A DNA stretch of 6,610 nt, from contig JAGVCD010000035.1 in assembly GCA_020059425.1 (NCBI GenBank), forward strand, positions 1-6,610, in the 5' to 3' direction. Each line of letters begins with the position of its first letter. The stretch's first letter is position 1. Below, in pieces: positions 1-6,325 of the stretch. Origin of the DNA: Chamaesiphon sp. GTDB taxonomy: Bacteria; Cyanobacteriota; Cyanobacteriia; Cyanobacteriales; Chamaesiphonaceae. Position numbers and translations under genes: made by a program. Under the pieces are notes generated by a model. It was given only the letters and a program-made list of their open reading frames with translations, was not told the origin of the DNA and made no database searches.

Positions 1-13
1 CGTCATACCTATC

Positions 14-21
14 GCGATCGC
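14..21. repeat. HIP1 octamer GCGATCGC
   Basis: This is an exact copy of the palindromic octamer that is strongly over-represented in many cyanobacterial genomes. It lies beyond the psb32 terminator and supports a cyanobacterial host. A second exact copy lies inside the amidase gene. Confidence 0.8.
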
Positions 22-49
22 TAGTAGTTTCAGCCAGAGCATCACACTC

Positions 50-82
50 AAAAAATAGCCCGCGCAATTTCTTGACGGGCCA
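50..82 (-). terminator. Intrinsic terminator of psb32
   Basis: Read on the minus strand, TGGCCCG (82-76) pairs with CGGGCTA (62-56). This gives a 7-bp stem with one G-U pair and a 13-nt loop, followed directly by a run of six T (plus-strand A at 50-55). It lies 28 bases after the psb32 stop codon and has the stem plus U-tract form of a Rho-independent terminator. Confidence 0.65.
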
Positions 83-109
83 CCTTCTAAAAATTCACTC
101 AGTTATCAA

Positions 110-817
110 CTAATCTTGGTTTTGATACCACCACCAAGTAGCCATCGGAATGACAGTAGCGGCAATCAATAGCACCACCACAATCAGAGTGAAACTACCC
201 CGATTAGCCTCGGTTTCTTCTGCTGTGAGGTAAGTGCTGCCCACCACGGCGGTTTCTTTAATCACTGGTGGACCAGGATCGGGTTCCCCCGACAAGACTG
301 CCGACAGCCGATCGATCGCATCGCCAAAAGACTGGTTATACTTATTGCCATCCCGCAACGGCACCAACATTGTTTCAGTAGCAATACTAGTGGCAATTTC
401 ATCAGATAAAACTTCTTTAACAGCAGAGCCAGTGACAACACCGGTAGTATTGGTGAGATCATCTAATAGCACCAATGCTTGATTAGCCTGTTGTTCAGGA
501 GTGGGAAACCACTTTTTGAATATTTTAGCGGTGAAAGTTTGAGCATTATCACCATAATCAAAACGGTGAATAGTAATAAAACGAACTTCTTTACCAGTGG
601 ATTTGGCTATTTTTTCGAGGGTCCCACTGACCTTGGATTTGGTGGCCACGCTTAAAACACCAGCTTTATCGATGAGCCAAGTGGGCACTCCCGGCGAAAT
701 TGTTGGAATCTCGTAGAGGGCAGTGGCTGTCGCTGGTAATAACCACAGTTGCCAAGTGGCCAAAATGGCAGCACATGTTAAACCCAACCGGCGAAAAATA
801 GTAGAGAGTTGGTTCAT
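110..817 (-). CDS. psb32: Psb32-type TPM-domain protein, photosystem II repair/maintenance
   Basis: The product has 235 residues. Its N terminus is a signal peptide: a basic stretch with RR at 9-10, a hydrophobic core at about 13-27 and an Ala/Thr-rich cleavage region near 29-33. A TPM domain follows at about 46-177, opening with the typical WLIDKAGVLS (47-56) and containing the central strand QALVLLD (113-119). A Pro-rich linker at 179-184 leads to a C-terminal membrane helix at about 209-231 that ends in WWWY. This order of signal peptide, lumenal TPM domain and C-terminal anchor is that of cyanobacterial Psb32, which the literature links to protection and repair of photosystem II under light stress; the domain should face the thylakoid lumen. 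The only start in the expected place is the ATG at 817; no clear Shine-Dalgarno precedes it. The gene is divergent from petL and followed by a terminator, so it is probably monocistronic. Other TPM proteins exist, but length and topology favour Psb32. Confidence 0.85.
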   Translation of the reverse strand: MNQLSTIFRRLGLTCAAILATWQLWLLPATATALYEIPTISPGVPTWLIDKAGVLSVATKSKVSGTLEKIAKSTGKEVRFITIHRFDYGDNAQTFTAKIFKKWFPTPEQQANQALVLLDDLTNTTGVVTGSAVKEVLSDEIATSIATETMLVPLRDGNKYNQSFGDAIDRLSAVLSGEPDPGPPVIKETAVVGSTYLTAEETEANRGSFTLIVVVLLIAATVIPMATWWWYQNQD

Positions 818-1067
818 AAAATATATTGAGCAGGTTATATGGTTAAATAATATATCTCTTAAAATACAACAGATCGATCGAGATGGCCGGGAGCAGATTT
901 GTTTATTTATTGCGACTGGATCAGCTTACAGCTCTTGATGGGAAAGGAATCAATATCCCTCTGAGAGATTGATGAACCGGAAACGTTATCCTCCCAATAG
1001 ACTTACGGCTCAGCAGAATGCTTTAATAGGGTCTGAAAATAAATTTTTAAACTTTAGGAAAATTTTT
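818..1067. other. Divergent intergenic region between psb32 and petL
   Basis: If petL starts at 1068, these 250 bases hold no gene and must contain the promoters of both neighbours. The stretch next to psb32 (about 818-870) is very AT-rich, with several TATATT/TATAAT-like words on either strand. I could not choose a convincing -35/-10 pair for either gene. The part from 972 to 1067 is open in the petL frame, and an ATG at 972 follows a GAGAG at 963-967, so a 62-residue extended product cannot be fully excluded. Confidence 0.5.
1056..1060 (+). promoter_or_regulatory. Ribosome binding site deciding the petL start
   Basis: AGGAA at 1056-1060 sits 7 bases before the ATG at 1068, a standard Shine-Dalgarno position. 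It supports translation starting at 1068 rather than at the upstream in-frame TTG (969) or ATG (972). Confidence 0.6.
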
Positions 1068-1160
1068 ATGGGCGCAATTATATTTGTCGTTTACTTAGGC
1101 GCAATGGTCGGCATTGCTCTAGTGCTATTCTTTGGGCTTCGTGCCGCCAAAATCATTTAA
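1068..1160 (+). CDS. petL: Cytochrome b6f complex subunit PetL (subunit VI)
   Basis: From the ATG at 1068 the product has 30 residues and is essentially one membrane helix. It starts MGAIIFVVYLGAMVGIALVL and ends in FFGLRAAKII. The family is about 31-32 residues, and known cyanobacterial PetL proteins share the pattern of an A-I-x-Y-x-G start, a G-I-A core and a C-terminal FGL-R-x-A/S-K-I-hydrophobic end, which is visible here. PetL is a peripheral single-helix subunit of the thylakoid cytochrome b6f complex, which passes electrons from plastoquinol to plastocyanin or cytochrome c6; it helps stability rather than binding cofactors. The frame is open upstream to 969, which would add 33 polar residues (RKRYPPNRLTAQQNALIGSE...) that PetL proteins do not have. 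The family length and the AGGAA at 1056 argue for the short form. The next gene starts 63 bases downstream. Confidence 0.8.
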   Translation: MGAIIFVVYLGAMVGIALVLFFGLRAAKII

Positions 1161-1223
1161 GCTAAAATATTGTGCAAGTAGCTTTGTGAAACGCTTTATC
1201 CACTTCTCTCGCTCCCACTCTTA

Positions 1224-2036
1224 ATGAAATCTTATCTTGCTGCCGCTGTCCAAATGACCAGCTCTCCTTATTTAGAGCAAAACCTCGCTCAGGCTGAAGA
1301 ACTGATCGATTTGGCAGTGCGGCGGGGGGCTGAGCTGGTCTCGTTGCCCGAAAATTTTGCCTTCTTGGGTCCTGAAGAAACTAAAATTGCCCAAGCTAGT
1401 CAAATCGCCACTGCTACGGAAAGGTTTTTGAAGAGTACTGCCCAAAAATTTCAAATCACTCTACTGGGTGGTGGTTTTCCGGTACCAGTAGGAGATGAAA
1501 AAGTTTACAATACCGCCTTGTTAATTGCTGCAGATGGTTCAGAACTATACCGTTACCAAAAAGTCCATTTGTTTGATGTAAATGTGCCAGATGGAAACAC
1601 CTATCAAGAATCGCGCACAGTGATGGCTGGTAGTAAATTACCGGATGTATACCAGTCTCAGAATTTTGGTGGTCTAGGAATTTCGGTCTGTTATGATGTC
1701 CGATTTCCGGAGTTGTATCGCCATCTTTCCAACCAGGGAGCAGAGGTTTTGTTTGTTCCGGCGGCTTTTACCGCTTATACCGGCAAGGATCACTGGCAAG
1801 TATTGTTGCAAGCCCGAGCGATCGAGAACACTTGCTATATGATTGCCCCCGCTCAGACTGGTAATCATTATGGGTTACGCTATACCCATGGTCATGCCAT
1901 GATTATTGACCCTTGGGGGGTCGTGCTGGCCGATGCTGGGGAGAAACCAGGAGTGGCGATCGCCGAGATTAACCCCGTCCGGATTGAGCAAGTCCGTCGC
2001 CAGATGCCATCATTGCAGCATCGGGTCTTTGGCTAG
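1224..2036 (+). CDS. Nitrilase-superfamily amidase (Nit / deaminated glutathione amidase type)
   Basis: The product has 270 residues, the usual length of single-domain carbon-nitrogen hydrolases. The Glu-Lys-Cys catalytic triad is visible in its standard contexts: E43 in SLPENFAF, K113 in YQKVHLFDV and C156 in GISVCYDVRFPELYR. A further conserved Glu is E129 (YQES). Family blocks RAIENTCYMIAPAQTG (198-213) and GHAMIIDPWG (223-232) are also intact. KVHLFDV and CYDVRFPELYR are typical of the Nit branch, whose members hydrolyse the amide of deaminated glutathione, releasing alpha-ketoglutarate and Cys-Gly; this is metabolite repair in the cytosol. The exact substrate is inferred from branch similarity and another omega-amidase-like role is possible. 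Translation starts at the ATG at 1224, where the N-terminal strand begins (YLAAAVQMTSS); no strong Shine-Dalgarno is seen. The gene lies 63 bases after petL and 33 bases before the glycosyltransferase on the same strand, so co-transcription is possible. Confidence 0.88.
   Translation: MKSYLAAAVQMTSSPYLEQNLAQAEELIDLAVRRGAELVSLPENFAFLGPEETKIAQASQIATATERFLKSTAQKFQITLLGGGFPVPVGDEKVYNTALLIAADGSELYRYQKVHLFDVNVPDGNTYQESRTVMAGSKLPDVYQSQNFGGLGISVCYDVRFPELYRHLSNQGAEVLFVPAAFTAYTGKDHWQVLLQARAIENTCYMIAPAQTGNHYGLRYTHGHAMIIDPWGVVLADAGEKPGVAIAEINPVRIEQVRRQMPSLQHRVFG
1956..1963. repeat. HIP1 octamer GCGATCGC
   Basis: This is the second exact copy of the cyanobacterial HIP1 palindrome in the window. It lies inside the amidase coding sequence, where it encodes part of VAIAEI. 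Confidence 0.8.
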
Positions 2037-2069
2037 ACCGTAAAATTATTCTTTATCCCCGCTAACAAC

Positions 2070-3374
2070 ATGTCTCATATTGGTATTCTGTGCCCTGGTG
2101 CGATCGGTCATTTAAACCCTATGTGTAATTTAGGAAATGAACTTCTGCAGCGTGGGCATAGAGTTACTTTATTTGGGGTGCCAGAAATAGCGGCAAAAAT
2201 TTCTCAATCTAACTTAGAATTCTGTGCAGTTGGATCTAGCGATTTCCCTCCTGGCAGTATGGACATTATGTCCGCTCGATTGGGTCAATTAACCGGATTA
2301 GATGGTTTTAAATTTGTTGCTCAGTTTTTTGAAAAAGAAAGCAAAATGCTGTTTCGTGATGCTACTCCAGCTATTCGTGATGCTGGAATTGATCTTTTGA
2401 TTGTCGATCAATTGACTCTGGCTGGTGGGACAATCGCTGACTATCTAAAATTACCTTTTGTCACAGTTTGCAATGCCTTGCCTAGCAATATGGAACCAGG
2501 TGTTCCGCCCTTTTTTACTCACTGGGAATATAAAAATACCTGGCTGGCAAAGCTGCGCAATCAGTTAGGCAATATGCTGAGAATTCATCTGACCCGCGAC
2601 ATTTGGAAAATGTTAACTCAGCAAAGAGAGCGGTGGCAGCTGCCACCGCATGTCGATCGAGAAGATTCTTATTCGCAACTGGCGCAAATTGCGCAACTAC
2701 CCCAAGAACTAGATTTTCCCCGCAAAAAAATAGCCCCCTGGTTTCATTATGTCGGCCCGCTCAAAAACACCGCTGATATCGAGCCGATATCGGCACCAGA
2801 TCAGTCTTTTTCTTTTGATAAATTAAACGGTAAGCCCTTAATATATGCATCTTTAGGAACATTGCAAAATCACAATTGGAAAATTTTCCATTCTATTGCT
2901 GAGGCCTGTTTAGATATTGAGGCTCAGTTGGTAATTTCTCTGGGGAATCCCAATGCCGACCTGTCGCAGGCTAATTTTCCGGGAAATCCATTGGTCTTGG
3001 CTTTCCCCCCTCATCAACAACTGATTAACCGGGCGGATTTGGTGATTACTCATGCGGGGAGTACGGCGGTAAGTTGTTTGAGTAGTGGTGTGCCGATGGT
3101 GGCCATTCCGATTACCACTGATCAACCGGGAATGGCGGCCAGAATCTCGCAGGCAGGCGCTTGTGAAGTGGTGCCTGTGGCCAAATTGAATGTGTCGAAA
3201 TTAAAAGAGGCGATTAATAAGGTCTTCCAAAATCGTACCTATCGAGATAATGCGGCGAAGTTGCGGGTGGCGATTCAGGAGGCTGGCGGTGTGGACTATG
3301 CGGCTAATGTCGTTGAGCAGGTTCTGCGGACTAATGCTCCTGTCTTGAATAATCGTCTGCGGGTCTCTGAATAA
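2070..3374 (+). CDS. GT1-family glycosyltransferase (MGT/CrtX-like, UDP-sugar dependent)
   Basis: The product has 434 residues, a full-length GT-B fold protein. The N-terminal acceptor domain opens with GILCPGAIGHLNPMCNLGNE, in which H14 matches the catalytic histidine of GT1 enzymes. The C-terminal donor domain starts near PLIYASLGTLQ (256-266). The nucleotide-sugar signature is FPPHQQLINRADLVITHAGS (312-331), followed by a small-residue stretch and IPITTDQPGMAARI (346-359). H328 is the conserved HxG histidine, and D351-Q352 is the sugar-contacting pair. Such enzymes transfer a hexose from UDP or dTDP sugar to small lipophilic acceptors. The DQPG-AAR form resembles zeaxanthin glucosyltransferase CrtX and macrolide glycosyltransferases, so a carotenoid, sterol or other lipid acceptor is plausible but unproven. 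There is no signal peptide or membrane helix. The ATG at 2070 directly precedes the first Rossmann strand. The gene sits 33 bases after the amidase and may share its transcript; I see no metabolic link between the two. Confidence 0.85.
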   Translation: MSHIGILCPGAIGHLNPMCNLGNELLQRGHRVTLFGVPEIAAKISQSNLEFCAVGSSDFPPGSMDIMSARLGQLTGLDGFKFVAQFFEKESKMLFRDATPAIRDAGIDLLIVDQLTLAGGTIADYLKLPFVTVCNALPSNMEPGVPPFFTHWEYKNTWLAKLRNQLGNMLRIHLTRDIWKMLTQQRERWQLPPHVDREDSYSQLAQIAQLPQELDFPRKKIAPWFHYVGPLKNTADIEPISAPDQSFSFDKLNGKPLIYASLGTLQNHNWKIFHSIAEACLDIEAQLVISLGNPNADLSQANFPGNPLVLAFPPHQQLINRADLVITHAGSTAVSCLSSGVPMVAIPITTDQPGMAARISQAGACEVVPVAKLNVSKLKEAINKVFQNRTYRDNAAKLRVAIQEAGGVDYAANVVEQVLRTNAPVLNNRLRVSE

Positions 3375-3625
3375 TTGATGTGTTGGCGATCAGGTTCACT
3401 GGCGGTGGCACTAAGTCTCTAGAATTTCTTGATCGCATTCATAAACTTAGAGTTGCCATTGGTTTATTCCCCTAGAATTAGATTAGGCTGTTTCCTGTGT
3501 CACAAGCGGTAATTTTCATTAAAATTCAGGCAGCATGGAAGTAATTAGTGGTAGTTAATCGTGACAAAGTGGATTTATAGAAGGCTGATATTGCTAGGTC
3601 GGTCGATTTTTACAATGAATGGTTT
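3375..3625. other. Intergenic region at the core/accessory junction
   Basis: These 251 bases hold no gene I can recognise. The octamer CTAGAATT occurs twice in direct orientation (3419-3426 and 3472-3479), too short to mean much alone. TACAAT at 3611-3616 is a good -10 match, but it lies only 9 bases before the restriction gene ATG and has no convincing -35 partner at 16-18 bases. I see no clear terminator for the glycosyltransferase and no tRNA or attachment site. Confidence 0.4.
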
Positions 3626-4511
3626 ATGGCTTTTGCCCCTCAAGCTTTTAGGGAGACTCTTATAGAGACAACCAAACGGGTGGAGTTAGCGCTCCGTCTT
3701 ACTGAAAATTTAACCAATATTCGTCCTGATACCTTGCAGGCTAATCCAGGTGTGTTATCAATGCTCAGAATGGCAACCTGTCCACCGATCGCACGGGATA
3801 GACTGATTGGTCTGGCTGGTGTTTCGCCGAATCTAGTCAAAAATATGGAGGATGAACAACGGGTTCCGCCCACGACGAAACAGTCGGAACTCATGGAACA
3901 GCTCAGTAAAATAGGAAATATTATCGAGAGAATGGCTGATCCAGATATTTTTGTGTGGAAGCAAAGAGGCGATCAATTCACAGCAGAAGAGGTACATCGA
4001 GCATCAATAATTGTGGCTGATCGGCTTTGTGGTGCTGTAGCTAATCCGATTATTCGGAATGCTCAAGAAAAACGGCAACTTGCAGCCATCAAGTCATGGT
4101 TAGAAGCTAGGGGCTATCGGGAGCTAAAGCAGGGCAGGGCGAAGCTAAAGATTTTTTGGCAATACCTGCGGGTACGTTTTCATTCCGGTTCAATGTGCCG
4201 ATTAAGATGGACGGGTGAAAGAAAGTAAATATTCCAATTGATGTAGTAATTATGAGGCAGCATAACCAGCCTGGGGACTTCCCTCTGTTAATTGAAGCAA
4301 AGTCAGCAGGGGATTTTACAAATACCAACAAACGAAGAAAAGAAGAAGCTGTGAAGATCCAACAACTACGCAAAACCTATGGTGATAAAATCACCTTTGA
4401 TTTATTTCTTTGTGGCTATTTTGATTCTGGCTATTTGGGGATGAAGCAGCGGAAGGTATTGATTGGGTGTGGGAGCATCGGATTGATGATTTGGCAAAGT
4501 TTGGGCTGTAA
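3626..4511 (+). pseudogene. Broken type II restriction endonuclease, XamI-like (PD-(D/E)XK)
   Basis: The reading frame is interrupted three times. Positions 3626-4130 read one frame through DRLCGAVANPIIRNAQEKRQ and WLEARGYREL. A tandem AGGGC duplication at 4131-4140 then shifts the frame. With one copy removed, reading continues as LKQGEAKDFLAIPAGTFSFR up to a TGA at 4216-4218. The same frame then carries KKVNIPIDVVI, FPLLIEAKSAGDFTNTNKRR and FLCGYFDSGYLG. Loss of one G in the run at 4437-4440 shifts it again, after which DEAAEGIDWVWEHRIDDLAK and the stop at 4509-4511 follow. The repaired gene is 882 nt, exactly 294 codons (293 aa). The nuclease site is present as D204 (IPID) and E222-A-K224 (IEAKSAG). 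From memory the conserved blocks match the XamI family, whose prototype cuts GTCGAC; the recognition site here is inference. The 3' end lies 2 bases before the methyltransferase ATG. As it stands the longest product (200 aa) lacks the catalytic residues and should be inactive. Sequencing error at three places is the alternative. Confidence 0.85.
4131..4140 (+). repeat. 5-bp tandem duplication (AGGGC x2) causing a frameshift
   Basis: AGGGC is repeated head to tail. Deleting one copy restores the restriction endonuclease frame as YRELKQGEAKDFLAIPAG, joining the 5' segment to the downstream frame exactly. Replication slippage is the likely origin. Confidence 0.8.
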
Positions 4512-4513
4512 GT

Positions 4514-6046
4514 ATGAGAGATACGGTAAAGATTGAAGCCCGGAGACAGATTATTCAGAGAGAACTTGATCGACAAAGGACTCCAGCACAACGCAATATC
4601 ATGGGGCAGTTTGCCACGCCGATCGATCTGGCTAATGATATTCTTCAGTCCGCAGCAAAGCTCATGCCCAAAGGTGAGAAGATTCGATTTTTAGATCCAG
4701 CGATCGGGACTGGGGCATTTTTCAGTGCGCTCAATAGTACTTTTTTATCAACGGCTATTGCATCAGCTACTGGTTTTGAGGTAGATGAGCATTATGGGGA
4801 ACCGGCTGGCGATCTATGGGCTGGGAGTATTTTGGACTATCAATTAACTGATTTCACGAAGGTGTCTGCACCGATTAGTGAAAGTCAGAAGTTCAATTTA
4901 GTTATTTGCAATCCGCCCTATGTTCGCCATCATCATATCAATGGGCAAAAGGAAAGGTTACATCAAGAGGCTTTTACGGCTGCCAACATGAAATTATCTG
5001 GTTTGGCGGGTCTATACTGCTATTTTATGGCTTTGTGTCATGGTTGGATGAGGGCAAATAGTGTTGCTGTATGGTTGATACCTAGTGAATTTATGGATGT
5101 CAATTATGGGGAAGCTGTTAAGGAGTATTTATTGAATGAAGTGAGTTTGCTGCGAATTCATCGGTTTGATCCAAAGGATGGGCAATTTGATGATGCTTTG
5201 GTTTCTTCGGCGGTGGTGTGGCTGCAAATGAAAAAACCAATAATAGAGCAGCAGGTCAAGTTTAGTTATGGCGGTTCGATCGATCGACCTACTCATGAAA
5301 AAGTGTTGGATGCCAAGGTATTGATGACTGAGCAGAAGTGGACACGCTTTCCATTGAGTGGCGAGCGACAGGTGTTACAAGTACCGAGGTTGAGTGATTT
5401 CTTTACGGTGAAGCGGGGGATTGCAACGGGTGATAATAAGTATTTTGTGCTGACGAAGACTGATATTGAAAGTAGGGGCTTACCTCTGTCTCAGTTTAGG
5501 CCGATCTTGCCCAGTCCACGATATTTGGTGGAGACAGAGGTGAGAGCTGACAAGATGGGTTTTCCAGATATGGAAAATCAGTTGTTTGTTTTAGATTGTA
5601 GGTTAGCGATCGATGAGATTGAGCGGCTTTACCCGGAGTTGTATGAGTATCTTCAGCTGGGGGTGAGCAGTGGGGTTTCTGGGGGTTATTTATGTAGAAG
5701 TCGGAAGATTTGGTATGCTCAGGAGAGTCGATCGGAGAGTTATTTTTACTGTACTTACATGGGGCGATCAGGTGGTAATGGCAAGAAGCCGTTTCGGGCT
5801 ATTTTGAATCGGTCTAGAGCTATCGTGGCTAATTCGTATTTGATTCTTTATCCGAGGCCGGTATTGGAGGAGGTGATAGTGCAGCGGCCAGAGATGGTGG
5901 AGATGTTTTGGGAAGCGTTGAATGGGATGACGGCGGCGGTGATGGTGGATGAGGGGCGGGTCTGTGGGGGCGGGATGCACAAGTTGGAGCCGAGGGAGTT
6001 GGCGAATGTTCCGGCGATGGAGATATTGAGGTTGATTAAAAGTTGA
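4514..6046 (+). CDS. Type II DNA N6-adenine methyltransferase, gamma class (R-M partner, now solitary)
   Basis: The product has 510 residues. Motifs appear in gamma-class order, as in M.TaqI: motif X GQFATP (31-36); motif I, the S-adenosylmethionine loop, LDPAIGTGAFF (60-70); the acidic motif II residue in FEVD (88-91); and the catalytic motif IV NPPYVRH (133-139). SVAVWLIPSEFM (183-194) fits the later core strands. The C-terminal half, from about 295 (FFTVKRGIATGDNKYFVL) to the GGGMHKLEPRELANVP block (485-500), is the expected target-recognition domain. The enzyme should transfer a methyl group to the N6 of adenine within the site once cut by its partner; GTCGAC is suggested only through the XamI-like neighbour. 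The start at 4514 lies 2 bases after the restriction gene stop, so the pair was probably translationally coupled. No internal lesion is seen and all motifs are intact. With the nuclease broken it should act as an orphan methyltransferase. Premature stops upstream might lower its coupled translation, so an own start signal may matter. Confidence 0.88.
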   Translation: MRDTVKIEARRQIIQRELDRQRTPAQRNIMGQFATPIDLANDILQSAAKLMPKGEKIRFLDPAIGTGAFFSALNSTFLSTAIASATGFEVDEHYGEPAGDLWAGSILDYQLTDFTKVSAPISESQKFNLVICNPPYVRHHHINGQKERLHQEAFTAANMKLSGLAGLYCYFMALCHGWMRANSVAVWLIPSEFMDVNYGEAVKEYLLNEVSLLRIHRFDPKDGQFDDALVSSAVVWLQMKKPIIEQQVKFSYGGSIDRPTHEKVLDAKVLMTEQKWTRFPLSGERQVLQVPRLSDFFTVKRGIATGDNKYFVLTKTDIESRGLPLSQFRPILPSPRYLVETEVRADKMGFPDMENQLFVLDCRLAIDEIERLYPELYEYLQLGVSSGVSGGYLCRSRKIWYAQESRSESYFYCTYMGRSGGNGKKPFRAILNRSRAIVANSYLILYPRPVLEEVIVQRPEMVEMFWEALNGMTAAVMVDEGRVCGGGMHKLEPRELANVPAMEILRLIKS

Positions 6047-6059
6047 GACTACCCTTATT

Positions 6060-6162
6060 TACAGCGGTTTGCAAGTATGTGGGGGACACTTTATATCTCA
6101 AACCTAATCTCTGAAAAAGCTTTAAATAACAGCTGTACCTCACCAACCTACAAACTGCTGTA
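6060..6162. repeat. Large imperfect inverted repeat downstream of the methyltransferase
   Basis: The left arm at 6060-6089 (starting TACAGCGGTTTG) matches the reverse complement of the right arm at 6133-6162 (TACAGCAGTTTG...) at 22 of 30 positions. Two further positions would form G-U pairs in RNA. The 43-base AT-rich middle contains AAAGCTTT. The right arm end overlaps a perfect 12-base palindrome, GCTGTATACAGC, at 6157-6168. The hairpin begins 14 bases after the methyltransferase stop. It may act as a transcription end between convergent genes, or be a small dispersed palindromic/MITE-like element; there is no T-tract after it, so a classic intrinsic terminator is unlikely. Confidence 0.6.
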
Positions 6163-6168
6163 TACAGC

Positions 6169-6325
6169 CTGTGTGCAATCGGATTGTTAGAACACTGTTA
6201 ATTGTTCGGACAAAGCAGTATAAAAGAATTAGATATATGGAAATTGACCTTTCAAATTGATGGTTTGTCAACTGTTACAATATTTGGGATGCTCCCGGTT
6301 GTTAGCCTGTGCTGCATCAACAACT
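6169..6325. other. Remaining convergent intergenic region
   Basis: No gene is supported here. Open frames crossing this stretch on the plus strand overlap the ASCH gene antisense and have no family features. A short inverted repeat, GTTGTT (6298-6303) with AACAAC (6319-6324), lies just past the ASCH stop, but it has no following T run and is weak as a terminator. Confidence 0.4.

Noticed and set aside
3419..3479. CTAGAATT direct repeats as insertion target-site duplications
   Set aside because: Both copies lie within 61 bases upstream of the R-M locus and do not flank it; an 8-base repeat in AT-rich DNA is not significant.
4131..4440. Programmed frameshifting or stop-codon readthrough to make the full nuclease
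   Set aside because: Three separate interruptions of different kinds would all have to be bypassed, and no slippery heptamer with a following structure is evident at the 5-bp duplication.
4252..4536. A separate 94-residue hypothetical protein starting at the ATG at 4252
   Set aside because: It is the middle and 3' part of the broken restriction gene: it contains the EAK nuclease motif, and the same frame upstream continues into NIPIDVVI. Its C-terminal tail after 4440 is out-of-frame translation caused by the lost G.
5768..5980. Leftward His/Pro-rich 70-residue frame inside the methyltransferase gene
   Set aside because: It is the antisense of the G-rich 3' part of the methyltransferase gene; the low-complexity composition comes from that strand bias.
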